A stretch of 64,000 nucleotides of DNA, taken from positions 1-64,000 of the forward strand of contig NZ_JACSWC010000203.1 of assembly GCF_016888165.1 (NCBI RefSeq), given 5' to 3'. The notes under the pieces were generated by a model. That model was not told where the DNA came from and searched no databases. It worked only from the letters and a program-made list of their open reading frames with translations. Of this stretch, positions 1 to 8,909 are shown one piece after another (positions within the stretch are counted from its first letter, which is position 1; every line of letters begins with the position of its first letter). The DNA is from Halomicronema sp. CCY15110. GTDB taxonomy: Bacteria; Cyanobacteriota; Cyanobacteriia; Phormidesmidales; Phormidesmidaceae. The position numbers were made by a program, and so were the translations under genes.

Positions 1-174
1 AGTTCTCGAAAGTGACGACTTTCTCACGATGAGACTACCGATACTTTGCTCCCAAAACTTTTCTGCACCAGTGAGGAGAACCTACATCCAGACGCTCCTT
101 GATACCCGATAAAGAGAACAGAGTTTCATAATGTCTATGGCACTTTAGTCTTTATTCAAGTAGCTTCAACCCGC

Positions 175-2037
175 CTAGCCCAACGACTCGCGGTATTCGG
201 CCAGCAGTTTGGGCAAGTAGTCGTAGCCATCGACGCCAATTTGCTTCAGGAAGGCCGGACGATAGGCTTCCAGCGCAGATTGAAAGGCCTCTGGCCCCAG
301 TTGACCGTAGAGGATGCTCAGCGTACCGGCGGGCTGATGCCACTGCTCAGAGTTGATTTGCCACAGCAGATACATACTCAGCGCCGCGCAGAACACCGAC
401 ATTTTGGTGTTTTCGAGGTTTTGGTAGGCGATCGCCAGATAGCTGTAGTTCACTCCCTGCAAAAAGACATCGCCGATCGCTTGGGAAATGTGCAGCCCCT
501 TTTCTAACGCGCCCACCGCCTGGTCATAATGTCGCAGCATCACTTGGGCCACGCCGAGACTATTGGCACAAAGCGCTTCGCTGGGGCGGTCTTGCACTTG
601 CTCGCTAAGCTGTAACCCCTGTTCTAAATACGTCAGCACTGACTCGATCTGCTCCGGCTCGACGGCTTGTTCTTGAGCGCGGGAGATTTCGCTGTAGCCA
701 AAGTTAGCCAGGGCATTCGCTTCACCGACACGATCGCCCGCCTGCCGCGCCAAGATCAACGCTCGCTGACTGTGGGCGATCGCCCCCGCAAAATCCTGCT
801 GCATCACACAGGTGCGGCTGAGATGGTTGAGGTTGGCAATTTCGCAGCGCTGATCTTTCACTTCACGCGCACTCTCAATCGCCCGTTCGTGGAACTGTTG
901 CGCCAGGTCATAGCGGCCCAAGGCCCGTTGAGAGTAGCCCAGCAGCGTCAAGATGCGGGCCTTAGTGGCGGTATTGGGCACTTCCCGCAGCGGTTGATCG
1001 AGATAGTCCAGCAGCGTCCGCAGCGGTTCGCCAGAGAGAGCAGTGAAGAGACCGCCATATAAGGGAAAGTAGTCTTGTTGAGAAAACTGTCGCAAGACTT
1101 GCAGCGCCATCTGAAAGCAGCCTTCAGCGAGTAACGGTTGCCGCAACTCGCTCAGCCGCCGCGAGAGCTGACTCCACACCACGGCAAAGGTGAGGAAGGT
1201 GGCGATCGACAAGCGTTTACCCGCTTTAGGGTCGTAGGGCTGCTGGTCAAACCAGGTCACGAGGGAGAGCTGGAGCCGTTGGAGGGCGATCGCCATTTCC
1301 ACCCAAGTTCTGACTTCGAGGGGAATGGGCAACCCCTGCGCCGTCACCGCCTGATGTTCCGCCAGGTCAGTCAAGATGCGCTGAATGCTGGTGGTTTCCA
1401 CCTGCTTCGCCCAGTAGGGCCAGGGGCCTTGGGGAGTGTCATTGCCAAAGCCGATCGACTGCTGGCTCTGGTCATAAATCCAACTAACGGTGTGGCCTTC
1501 GAGCTGTTGCCAGGTGTTGAGTCCCTGGAGTAATCCGGTGGACAACTCTTGGAGCGTCGGTTCGGCCGTCGGTTCGGTTTCCAGTTGTCGGAGCTGCTGG
1601 GCCAGGGTTTTGATTTCGTCACGGCTGAGGTGATGGGGCTGATTGGGATCGATCGCTTGCAGCAGAGCATTGAGTCGATCTTGGTCGGTGGTGCGGATCA
1701 GGGTGGCGATCGCACTAGACAAGGCTGCCGTGCTTTGATTGTCCTTTTGCCAATGCTCAAACTCACTTTGCAAGGTGGTGAGAGCCCGCTGGCGACGGGT
1801 GGCTTTCGCCTGTTTCAGCTCATCGGTTTCGCTCTCTAAAATCGCGGCCACGGCAGCCACTTCCGCCGTCAAAACTTGCTCAAACACCTCGCCTTCCCCC
1901 GGCTCAATATCTGTTTGCAGCAGCTTTAAAACCTGTGCCTTAGAGCGAATTTGCCCTTTCATCGTCATCTTGACAATACGCTCAAGCAATTCCTGAGACC
2001 GCGTCTCTGGGCTTGGGGAGAGATTGGCATCAGCCAT
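175..2037 (-). CDS. TPR-repeat protein, unknown role
   Basis: A 620-residue soluble protein. The first ~160 residues are Gln/Leu-rich helices. The region from about residue 355 to 590 contains tetratricopeptide-type helix pairs (for example the stretch around ALGRYDLAQQFHERAI and the later HYDQAVGALEKGL), so it is probably a protein-interaction scaffold. There is no signal peptide or membrane segment. The ATG start at 2037 has GAGGA about 7 nt upstream, which supports it. The gene stands alone: the next gene on the same strand (the amidohydrolase) ends ~190 nt upstream. The TPR call rests on the repeat pattern; no specific partner or pathway can be read from sequence or context. Confidence 0.8.
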   Translation of the reverse strand: MADANLSPSPETRSQELLERIVKMTMKGQIRSKAQVLKLLQTDIEPGEGEVFEQVLTAEVAAVAAILESETDELKQAKATRRQRALTTLQSEFEHWQKDNQSTAALSSAIATLIRTTDQDRLNALLQAIDPNQPHHLSRDEIKTLAQQLRQLETEPTAEPTLQELSTGLLQGLNTWQQLEGHTVSWIYDQSQQSIGFGNDTPQGPWPYWAKQVETTSIQRILTDLAEHQAVTAQGLPIPLEVRTWVEMAIALQRLQLSLVTWFDQQPYDPKAGKRLSIATFLTFAVVWSQLSRRLSELRQPLLAEGCFQMALQVLRQFSQQDYFPLYGGLFTALSGEPLRTLLDYLDQPLREVPNTATKARILTLLGYSQRALGRYDLAQQFHERAIESAREVKDQRCEIANLNHLSRTCVMQQDFAGAIAHSQRALILARQAGDRVGEANALANFGYSEISRAQEQAVEPEQIESVLTYLEQGLQLSEQVQDRPSEALCANSLGVAQVMLRHYDQAVGALEKGLHISQAIGDVFLQGVNYSYLAIAYQNLENTKMSVFCAALSMYLLWQINSEQWHQPAGTLSILYGQLGPEAFQSALEAYRPAFLKQIGVDGYDYLPKLLAEYRESLG

Positions 2038-2227
2038 AACGAATCCTCGAATGAAAGCAGCAATCAGTCGTCAACTAATAATCAGCAACCAGGGGTACCC
2101 TTCGCCTTATAGAAATGAACTGGTATGCGCTTCATTGTAATGATCTGTTCTCCCGAACAACTTTTACCTGGGGAGAGTCGTGCGCGGGGGGGCCAGCCGA
2201 AGCTCGCCATTGCCAGTCTTAGGATAA

Positions 2228-3457
2228 TTAGGCCGCTTTCGAGTCATGGGCCGTCTGCCCCTGCTCGGGCAAGGAAACTTGGAACGTTTCCCAATATCGC
2301 ACGATCGCATAAGCCAGAGTGGTCACCCCGGTCGCGATCGCCACCTCGTTGGCCTCAAACTTGGGGTGATGTAAAGGATGGTTCGGCGTGCCTGGCGTAC
2401 CGATGCCCAAACGAAACATCGTGCCGGGGGCATGTTCCAGATAAACCGAAAAGTCTTCGGCCCCTAACGAGGGTTCACCAATTACCTGCACATGGTCATC
2501 ACCACAAACGCCTCGGGCGCACTGTTCCAGCAGCTGCGTCAAGGCCGGGTCATTCATGACACCAGGCACGCCGGGCCGATAGCTGACCTCATATTTCGCC
2601 CCAAAGGGTTGACAGACCCCAGCGACCACATCGTCAATCCAACCGGGCAGCTCGCGGCGCGTATCGGGATGCAGCGATCGCACCGTGCCCGTCATCCGCA
2701 CATGATCCGCAATGACATTCGGTGCCCGCCCCCCTTGAATCTGGCCAATGGTCAGCACAACTGGACGCAAAGGATTGTGGGTGCGGCTGATGGCCTGCTG
2801 TAACGTCGTGATCACCTGGGCGGCAATCCAAATGGCGTCGATCGCCTCGTGGGGCCGCGCGCCATGCCCCGACTCCCCGACAATATTGATTTCCAGGTCG
2901 TCGGCAGCGGCGGTAAGCGCCCCATACCGAATGCCAATGTCTCCCCCCATGACGGAGGGATAAACATGGACGCCAAAAATCGCCGCGACCCCCGCCATCA
3001 CATCATCCGCCACCATCCAGCGAGCGCCCTGGGCTGTTTCTTCCGCTGGTTGAAAAATGAATCGCAGTGGCCCTGGCAGCGGGACTCCCAGTTCGGCCAA
3101 CACCATGGCCACCCCCAAACCGACCGTGGTGTGAATATCGTGACCGCAAGCGTGCATAACGCCGGGCTTTTGCGAGGCAAACTCTAGGGGTGCCTTTTCT
3201 AAAATGGGCAGGGCATCCATATCGATGCGCAAGGCTAAAAAATCGGCCCGTTCGCCCGTCCCAGGCAGCTCGGCAATGACGCCCGTTTTTCCCACTAATT
3301 CTTGCGCTTTCAACCCGCAGGAAGACAGCACCCCAGCCACATAGGCGGCGGTTTGATATTCTTGACCGCTCAGCTCAGGATGGCTGTGGAGGTGACGGCG
3401 GATTTCAATCAAACGGGGGGTCAGATGGTCGGCGATCGCGCGAATTCGGTCAAGCAT
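2228..3457 (-). CDS. M20 family metallo-amidohydrolase (N-acyl amino acid / hippurate hydrolase type)
   Basis: A 409-residue protein of the M20D peptidase/amidohydrolase family, which cleaves N-acyl amino acids or small conjugates such as hippurate or IAA-amino acids. Visible family motifs are HSHPELSGQEY near residue 24, the metal ligands in MHACGHDIHT (Cys104, His106), the PAEETAQGA acid pair near residue 138, and GARPHEAIDAI in the dimerisation domain. The Cys-x-His arrangement is typical of the M20D subgroup. Length is usual for the family and there is no signal peptide, so it is cytoplasmic. The start is an ATG at 3457 with a weak ribosome site. The exact substrate cannot be told from sequence. 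Confidence 0.9.
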   Translation of the reverse strand: MLDRIRAIADHLTPRLIEIRRHLHSHPELSGQEYQTAAYVAGVLSSCGLKAQELVGKTGVIAELPGTGERADFLALRIDMDALPILEKAPLEFASQKPGVMHACGHDIHTTVGLGVAMVLAELGVPLPGPLRFIFQPAEETAQGARWMVADDVMAGVAAIFGVHVYPSVMGGDIGIRYGALTAAADDLEINIVGESGHGARPHEAIDAIWIAAQVITTLQQAISRTHNPLRPVVLTIGQIQGGRAPNVIADHVRMTGTVRSLHPDTRRELPGWIDDVVAGVCQPFGAKYEVSYRPGVPGVMNDPALTQLLEQCARGVCGDDHVQVIGEPSLGAEDFSVYLEHAPGTMFRLGIGTPGTPNHPLHHPKFEANEVAIATGVTTLAYAIVRYWETFQVSLPEQGQTAHDSKAA

Positions 3458-3577
3458 GAACGGCTCACAGTAGCGTATTCACATCTTAGAGCGGCTAGCG
3501 GTGGTCCAGTTGCTCAGAGCGCAAATCCTCGGGATGAGGGGAGGCAATTGCCGGGCGCGATCGCAGACAATGTCACA

Positions 3578-3615
3578 ATAAAAACGTGACCGTGCCCAAG
3601 GCTGCGATCACGTTT
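3578..3615 (-). terminator. Rho-independent terminator after psb30
   Basis: Read on the minus strand, AAACGTGA pairs with TCACGTTT across an 18-nt loop and runs into a short T tract (TTTTTAT). It lies 82 nt downstream of the psb30 stop codon. Confidence 0.6.
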
Positions 3616-3696
3616 CCTGATCTTGTGAAGCCAGTCGAACCTCGAAGCGACCAAAGGAGTTCCACTGACAAATGGTCACCAAAAAGTTGTCGTCGC

Positions 3697-3828
3697 CTAC
3701 AGGTCGCCGCCCCGTGCCGCTAGTAGGAAAACAATGACTGGCCCAGCAATCACAATCATGGCTAGCATAGTGAGCTGTGCAATCAGCTCAAAGTTAATGC
3801 CACCGAACAAATTTGAAATGAACTCCAT
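3697..3828 (-). CDS. psb30: Photosystem II protein Psb30 (Ycf12)
   Basis: A 43-residue protein. It starts MEFISNLFGGINFE, continues with the signature INFELIAQLTMLAMIVIAGP, and ends LLAARGGDL. A single membrane helix spans about residues 14-36. Psb30/Ycf12 is a small subunit of the photosystem II core, located at its periphery near PsbJ and cytochrome b559, and it helps stabilise the complex. The ATG at 3828 has GGGAGG 5-10 nt upstream, an excellent ribosome site. A terminator-like hairpin follows, so it is probably transcribed alone. It is divergent from the cysteine-cluster gene at 3948, with the shared control region at 3829-3947. The stop coordinate could be off by one base from manual counting. 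Confidence 0.9.
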   Translation of the reverse strand: MEFISNLFGGINFELIAQLTMLAMIVIAGPVIVFLLAARGGDL

Positions 3829-3947
3829 GGATCCTCCCAGACAACAAATTGGCCCTTCCACAGGCCCGACTGCGCTATTTTATCCGGTGTTGGGAACAGA
3901 CATTTAACTAACTTTACAAAATTCTAAGGGAAGGAACCTGCGCACCG

Positions 3948-4310
3948 ATGGCACATTGGCAATGTATTCAAGGCTGTGGCGCTTGCTGTCAGCTCAACCC
4001 GAGCGATCGCCCCGACCTCGACAGCTATCTCAGCCCGGATGAACTCGCTCACTATCTCAGTCTGGTGGGGGAGGACGGCTGGTGCATCAACTACGACCAC
4101 GACCAGCGGCGCTGCAAAATTTATGAGACCCGCCCCGACTTTTGCCGCGTGCAGCCCGACACCTTCAGTCGCATGTTTGGCATCGACCCCGCCGAACTCG
4201 ATGAGTTTGCCATTGACTGCTGCGAGCAACAAATTGCCGGGGTCTATGGCAACCAAAGTGAAGAACTGGGTCGGTTTGTCGCGGCGGTAGACCCCGACCC
4301 TGAGACGTGA
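3948..4310 (+). CDS. YkgJ family cysteine-cluster protein
   Basis: A 120-residue small protein with the YkgJ (UPF0153) cysteine pattern: Cys6, Cys10, Cys13, Cys14, then Cys46, Cys56 and Cys66 in the segment YETRPDFCRVQP, and a Cys-Cys pair near residue 95. Such clusters are thought to bind zinc or an Fe-S centre; the biochemical role of the family is not established. It is cytoplasmic, with no membrane segment. It is divergent from psb30, and the two may share a promoter region. Full length for the family. Confidence 0.85.
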   Translation: MAHWQCIQGCGACCQLNPSDRPDLDSYLSPDELAHYLSLVGEDGWCINYDHDQRRCKIYETRPDFCRVQPDTFSRMFGIDPAELDEFAIDCCEQQIAGVYGNQSEELGRFVAAVDPDPET

Positions 4311-4610
4311 ATGGCGACCTCGAAGTGAAGAATACTGCGAAAATTCGCTCACGCGGCAAAAAAATTGCTCTAATACGAATAGAGAACTGCTTTAAGTAGT
4401 CGTTATTACAGGCATCTGTGTTTAGCCCGACGCTTCTACCGATCCCCCTGAGCTCTCTCTTTTAAAACGAGACTTCGAGCCGAAATGTTGATCGCCTCCT
4501 CGATCAGGGGGCGACCGCCAGGGATCGCATCGACCCGCGAAACAGACCCTGACTGTTGGTCAAAGCGACCGTTACCTGGCCCACCCACTATTTTTAATTC
4601 CCCGTTTTCA
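4311..4610. other. Intergenic region upstream of Anbu gene
   Basis: About 300 nt with no convincing gene. An upstream in-frame ATG at 4485 extends the Anbu frame by 42 residues, but this extension is rich in Arg and Pro, unlike Anbu proteins. I read it as untranslated leader. Confidence 0.5.
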
Positions 4611-5387
4611 ATGACTTATTGTTTAGGCATTCACGTTCGGCAAGGGGTGTTGCTTGCCGCCGACTCACGCACCAATGCCGGGGTTGATTACATTTCCCGC
4701 TATCGCAAGCTATTCGACTTTTCGGTGCCGGGCGATCGCGCCCTCATGCTCTGCACTTCCGGCAATCTTTCCATTACCCAAGCGGTGATGCACACCCTCG
4801 ATCGCGACCTGGTTACCGACTCCGAGGTGAATCTGTACGCCCTGCCCACGATGTACGACATCGCCCGGTATATCGGCACCTGCATTCGCAACCTGCAAGA
4901 AATCGATCGCCCCTGGCTGCAAAAAGACAAAATCGACTTTCAGTGCAGCTTTCTATTGGGCGGACAAGTCAAAGGCGAGGCCCCCCAGCTGTATCAGATT
5001 TACAGCCAGGGCAACTGTATTCGTAGCACGCCGGAAACGCCGTTTCTGCAAATTGGCGAAACCAAATACGGCAAGCCGATTCTCGATCGCACCCTCACCT
5101 ACGAATCAAGCATCGAAGATGTAGCCAAATATGCCTTACTCTCAATCGACTCCACCATGCGCTCAAATCTGTCGGTGGGGCCACCCATCAACCTGATCAT
5201 GTACCACACCGACAGCTTCCAGATTGGGCATAAGGCACGGTTCATTGCGGGCGACCCTTACCTGTTGAAGATGCGCAAACATTGGGAAGTGGCCCTGCGG
5301 GAGGCCGCCGCCAGTATGCCCGAAATTGAATGGAATTCTTCCGCTTTGCCCGATGGCCCCGACCTGAGTGATATCTCAGAACCGTAG
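4611..5387 (+). CDS. Anbu: bacterial proteasome-like peptidase
   Basis: A 258-residue N-terminal nucleophile hydrolase of the proteasome beta-subunit superfamily (Anbu, ancestral beta subunit). The start at 4611 is chosen because it gives Met-Thr at the N terminus. Removal of Met exposes the catalytic Thr, with the conserved Asp in LLAADSRTNAG (Asp18) and Lys33 in YRKLF at the expected spacing from it. An alternative start 126 nt upstream would bury this Thr. Anbu proteins form open helical or ring assemblies of uncertain peptidase activity. The next three genes (ATP-grasp, alpha-E, transglutaminase-like) are its typical partners, which suggests processing or turnover of a peptide product. 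A long inverted repeat separates it from the ATP-grasp gene. Confidence 0.92.
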   Translation: MTYCLGIHVRQGVLLAADSRTNAGVDYISRYRKLFDFSVPGDRALMLCTSGNLSITQAVMHTLDRDLVTDSEVNLYALPTMYDIARYIGTCIRNLQEIDRPWLQKDKIDFQCSFLLGGQVKGEAPQLYQIYSQGNCIRSTPETPFLQIGETKYGKPILDRTLTYESSIEDVAKYALLSIDSTMRSNLSVGPPINLIMYHTDSFQIGHKARFIAGDPYLLKMRKHWEVALREAAASMPEIEWNSSALPDGPDLSDISEP

Positions 5388-5411
5388 GAGATCGCGTGCC
5401 CCCATTCCCCC

Positions 5412-5445
5412 AGGGGACGGTCCCCTCAACAGGGGACCGTCCCCT
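5412..5445. repeat. Perfect 15-bp inverted repeat
   Basis: AGGGGACGGTCCCCT and its exact reverse complement are separated by CAAC. Each arm is itself nearly palindromic, so the element can fold as one long hairpin or two small ones. It lies between the Anbu and ATP-grasp genes. No T tract follows on either strand, so it may attenuate or protect mRNA rather than be a classical terminator. Confidence 0.85.
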
Positions 5446-5587
5446 ATTCTGCCTCTATGGCAAAGTGCGTTAAACCGGCTTGTGTCATGCTTGTGTTGGC
5501 ATTAAGCTTTGCCCGACCGTATCTGCTGTTACGGTACATCGGTCAGGTAACCCAGTATGAGTGATTTGACGGCCTTGGAGGGAATGC

Positions 5588-7033
5588 ATGACCAGCTTGG
5601 AGACTTATGATCCCGGCGATTTTTACGATGAGCTGTTTGCGTCACCAGGAACGCCTCGTCCGGCTGCTGCTGAACTGGTAAGGCGCATCCAATCCTTGCC
5701 GTTTGCAGAGCTACAGCGTCGGCAAGACGCCGCCCAAAAAATGCTCTTTAAGTTGGGGGTCACGTTCAACGTTTATAACGATAACCAAGGCACCGAGCGG
5801 ATTTTTCCCTTTGACGTCATTCCCCGGTTTGTGCCCTATAGCGAATGGGAAGGTCTCGAAAAAGGGCTTAAGCAGCGGATTGCCGCGTTGAACTGCTTCA
5901 TTCATGACATCTACAACGACCAAAAAATCATTCACGATGGCGTGATCTCGCGAGAAGCGATCGAAACCGCTCCTGGTTTTTTGCCCGCTTGCAAGGGGCT
6001 GCAGCCCCCCAAAGGCATTTGGTGCCACATCACCGGCACCGACCTCGTCAAAGATCGAGACGGCAGTTGGTATGTGTTGGAAGACAATCTGCGCTGTCCC
6101 TCCGGCGTTTCCTATGTGTTAGAAAATCGCCGGGTGATGAAAAGCTCGTTTCCCAGATTTTTTGATGCGCTCGACATTCAACCCGTGGATGACTATGCGA
6201 GCCAACTGCTGGAAGCCTTGCTGAATCTCGCGCCGTCAAATGTATCCGACCCCTGTGTGGTCTTGCTGACACCCGGCATCTACAACTCCGCCTATTTTGA
6301 ACATTCCTTTCTCGCGCAGCAGATGGGCATTGAATTGGTAGAAGGTCGCGATTTAGTCGTGGCTGATGGCTATCTGCAAATGCGCACCACTAAAGGCTTG
6401 CGACGGGTGGATGTGATTTATCGACGCATTGACGATGATTTTCTCGATCCGCAAGCTTTCCGAGCCGATTCCATGTTGGGGGTGTCGGGCTTGATGGAGG
6501 TCTATCGTCAGGGCCGGGTGGCGATCGCCAACGCCCCCGGTACGGGCATCGCGGACGACAAGATGATTTACGCCTACGTGCCGCAAATGATTCGCTACTA
6601 CCTGGACGAAGACCAGATTTTGCAAAACGTGCCCACCTATCTCTGTGAAGATGCCAAACAACGCGAGTACGTCCTCACTCACCTCGACGAACTGGTGGTG
6701 AAAGCGACGAATGCGTCTGGTGGCTACGGCATGCTGATGGGGCCACACTCCACTGACGAAGAACGCGCTGCCTTTGCGGAAAAAATCAAAGCCGATCCGC
6801 GCAACTACATCGCCCAGCCGACCCTTAGCCTGTCTCGCGTGCCCACCTTGATAGACGGCCAGTTTGAGGGGTGCCACGTCGATTTGCGCCCCTTCATTTT
6901 GTATGGCAAAGAGGTTTACGTGAATCCGGGCGGGTTGACCCGCGTGGCGCTGCGGCGGGGGTCGCTGGTCGTGAATTCGTCCCAAGGGGGCGGCAGCAAA
7001 GATACCTGGGTGGTCAAGGAGAGCACATGTTAA
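5588..7033 (+). CDS. Circularly permuted ATP-grasp type 2 family protein
   Basis: A 481-residue protein of the circularly permuted ATP-grasp family (formerly DUF404/DUF407). Characteristic segments are [20 protein letters not shown] (about residues 160-180), [25 protein letters not shown] and [20 protein letters not shown]-grasp enzymes make amide or peptide bonds through acyl-phosphates, and this family is predicted to build or extend a peptide. The start at 5588 has GGAGGG about 8 nt upstream. Its last codons overlap the start of the alpha-E gene by 7 nt, so the two are translationally coupled. The actual substrate is unknown. Confidence 0.92.
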   Translation: MTSLETYDPGDFYDELFASPGTPRPAAAELVRRIQSLPFAELQRRQDAAQKMLFKLGVTFNVYNDNQGTERIFPFDVIPRFVPYSEWEGLEKGLKQRIAALNCFIHDIYNDQKIIHDGVISREAIETAPGFLPACKGLQPPKGIWCHITGTDLVKDRDGSWYVLEDNLRCPSGVSYVLENRRVMKSSFPRFFDALDIQPVDDYASQLLEALLNLAPSNVSDPCVVLLTPGIYNSAYFEHSFLAQQMGIELVEGRDLVVADGYLQMRTTKGLRRVDVIYRRIDDDFLDPQAFRADSMLGVSGLMEVYRQGRVAIANAPGTGIADDKMIYAYVPQMIRYYLDEDQILQNVPTYLCEDAKQREYVLTHLDELVVKATNASGGYGMLMGPHSTDEERAAFAEKIKADPRNYIAQPTLSLSRVPTLIDGQFEGCHVDLRPFILYGKEVYVNPGGLTRVALRRGSLVVNSSQGGGSKDTWVVKESTC

Positions 7034-7983
7034 GCCGAGTAGCGGATTCAATTTACTGGCTCAATCGTTATGTCGAGCGGGCGGAAAATGTCGCGCGATT
7101 CGTGGAGGTAAATCTCAACTTACTGTTAGATACCTCCGTTGCGGGGATGCCCCAGCAATGGCAACCCCTGGTGACGACGACGGGCGATCGCCAACTGTTT
7201 GAAGAGCGGTATGGCGACGCCAGCGCCGAAAACGTCTTAAAGTTTTTGACCTTTGATAGCGCTTATTCCAACTCGATTTTGTCTTGTGTGCAGTCGGCGC
7301 GGGAAAATGCGCGGGCCGTGCGCGAAATTATTTCGTCCGAAATGTGGGAGCAGGTCAATACGTTTTATTTGTGGATGAAAGAAGCCGCAGAGAACGACTA
7401 CTCGCTGGAACAGCTCTACAGCTTTTATCCCGAAGTCAAAATGTCGAGCCATCTCTTTGCCGGGGTGACCGATGCGACGATGGCCCATAACGAAGGGTGG
7501 AATTTTGGCCGACTGGGGCGGTTACTCGAACGGGCTGACAAGACGGCGCGCATTTTGGATGTGAAATACTACATCCTGCTGCCCTCCGTTAAGCATGTGG
7601 GGACGCCCCTGGATGAGCTGCAATGGATTTCGCTGCTGAAATCGGCCAGTGCTTATGAGATGTATCGCAAGCGGCAGCGGCGGGTGTCGCCTGAGGGCAT
7701 TACCAAGTTCTTGACTTTAAATTCAGAGTTTCCCCGGTCGATCCTCTTTTGTCTATTGCAGGCCGAGCGATCGCTGCACCAAATCACGGGCACGACCATG
7801 GGCAGTTGGTGCAACAACAGCGAGCGCACCCTGGGCCGACTCCGCTCAGAACTGGAATACATGACCCTAGAAGAGGTCTTTGACATCGGGCTGCACGAGT
7901 TTCTTGATAAGCTGCAAACGCGGCTCAATACCGTGGGTGAGCACGTCTATGAAGATTTTATGGCGGTGCCGCTGACCTCTTAG
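7027..7983 (+). CDS. Alpha-E domain protein (DUF403)
   Basis: A 318-residue, almost wholly helical protein beginning [20 protein letters not shown], the signature of the alpha-E family (DUF403). The start at 7027 overlaps the end of the ATP-grasp gene, and the longer upstream frame is out of frame with real coding sequence. Alpha-E proteins nearly always occur beside or fused to the circularly permuted ATP-grasp enzyme. Their biochemical role is unproven; they have been predicted to act with it in peptide ligation. It ends 13 nt before the transglutaminase-like gene, so the three form an operon. Confidence 0.92.
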   Translation: MLSRVADSIYWLNRYVERAENVARFVEVNLNLLLDTSVAGMPQQWQPLVTTTGDRQLFEERYGDASAENVLKFLTFDSAYSNSILSCVQSARENARAVREIISSEMWEQVNTFYLWMKEAAENDYSLEQLYSFYPEVKMSSHLFAGVTDATMAHNEGWNFGRLGRLLERADKTARILDVKYYILLPSVKHVGTPLDELQWISLLKSASAYEMYRKRQRRVSPEGITKFLTLNSEFPRSILFCLLQAERSLHQITGTTMGSWCNNSERTLGRLRSELEYMTLEEVFDIGLHEFLDKLQTRLNTVGEHVYEDFMAVPLTS

Positions 7984-7996
7984 TTGAGTATTCTCT

Positions 7997-8860
7997 GTGC
8001 GCTATCACGTTTCTCACACGACCCACTATCTCTATCCCCACCCGGTCAAACTGGGTGCCCACACCGTGAGATTGCGACCGCGCAGCGATGGCAGTCAGCA
8101 CTTGCAGCGGTTTGCGATCGTGGTTTCTCCCGAGCCGGATAAAAAGTCGGAACTGTTAGATATCGAAGGCAACACTTGTCTGCGGCTGTGGTTTCCCGAT
8201 GAGGAAATCAAAGAATTACGCATCTACACCCAAGCCGAAGTGGAAACCGTGCGCGATAACCCCTTCGACTATCTCAGCGAACCCTGGGCCATCACGGCTC
8301 CGATTGACTATCCGCAGGCGATCGCGGCCCACCTTGCCCCTTACCTACAACCGTCACTATCCACCCGGTTCAGCCCGCCCGTGGTGGACTGGGCCCAAAC
8401 CTTGCTCCAGGACGTGCAGGGCAATGTCGGTCAGTTTCTCTCGCAGTTAACCCAAGCGATTTACGAAGAGTTCCAATACTTTCATCGGCCCGAGGGCGAT
8501 GCGCAGCCAGCGGGGGTCACGATGAGCCAAAAAGCTGGTTCCTGCCGGGATTTTGCAGTGCTATTTGTCGAGGCTTGTCAGGCGGTCGGGTTGGCAGCGC
8601 GCTTTGTCAGCGGCTACCAAGAAGGCGATGAAGCGCAGCAAAGTCGGGAGCTGCACGCCTGGCCCGAGGTGTACCTGCCCGGTGGCGGTTGGCGCGGTTT
8701 TGACCCCACCCATGGGCTGGCGGTGAGCGATCGCCACATTGCCCTAGCGGCGGCAGTCCACCCCCAAAATGCGGCCCCGGTGACGGGTACCCTGCAACCT
8801 GGCTATTTCGGACAGTCGACCCTCAAATATCAGATCCAGATTCAGCGATCGTTCCGCTGA
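7997..8860 (+). CDS. Transglutaminase-like cysteine protease family protein
   Basis: A 287-residue protein with an N-terminal beta domain (bacterial transglutaminase-like N-terminal region, starting MRYHVSHTTHYLYPHPV) and a transglutaminase/papain-like core. The catalytic triad is visible: Cys183 in KAGSCRDFAVLF, His220 in RELHAWPEVYL and Asp236 in WRGFDPTHG. Family members act as peptidases or amide-forming enzymes. It uses a GTG start, 13 nt after the alpha-E stop, completing the ATP-grasp/alpha-E/transglutaminase operon. There is no signal peptide, so it is probably cytoplasmic. Confidence 0.92.
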   Translation: MRYHVSHTTHYLYPHPVKLGAHTVRLRPRSDGSQHLQRFAIVVSPEPDKKSELLDIEGNTCLRLWFPDEEIKELRIYTQAEVETVRDNPFDYLSEPWAITAPIDYPQAIAAHLAPYLQPSLSTRFSPPVVDWAQTLLQDVQGNVGQFLSQLTQAIYEEFQYFHRPEGDAQPAGVTMSQKAGSCRDFAVLFVEACQAVGLAARFVSGYQEGDEAQQSRELHAWPEVYLPGGGWRGFDPTHGLAVSDRHIALAAAVHPQNAAPVTGTLQPGYFGQSTLKYQIQIQRSFR

Positions 8861-8909
8861 GATTCCCCAGCGGCTAGCCCCGCTGATGCGAACCCATGAT
8901 GATCGCAGC

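Noticed and set aside
4485-4610. 42-codon N-terminal extension of the Anbu protein
   Set aside because: It would bury the catalytic Thr that must become N-terminal, and its composition is not protein-like.
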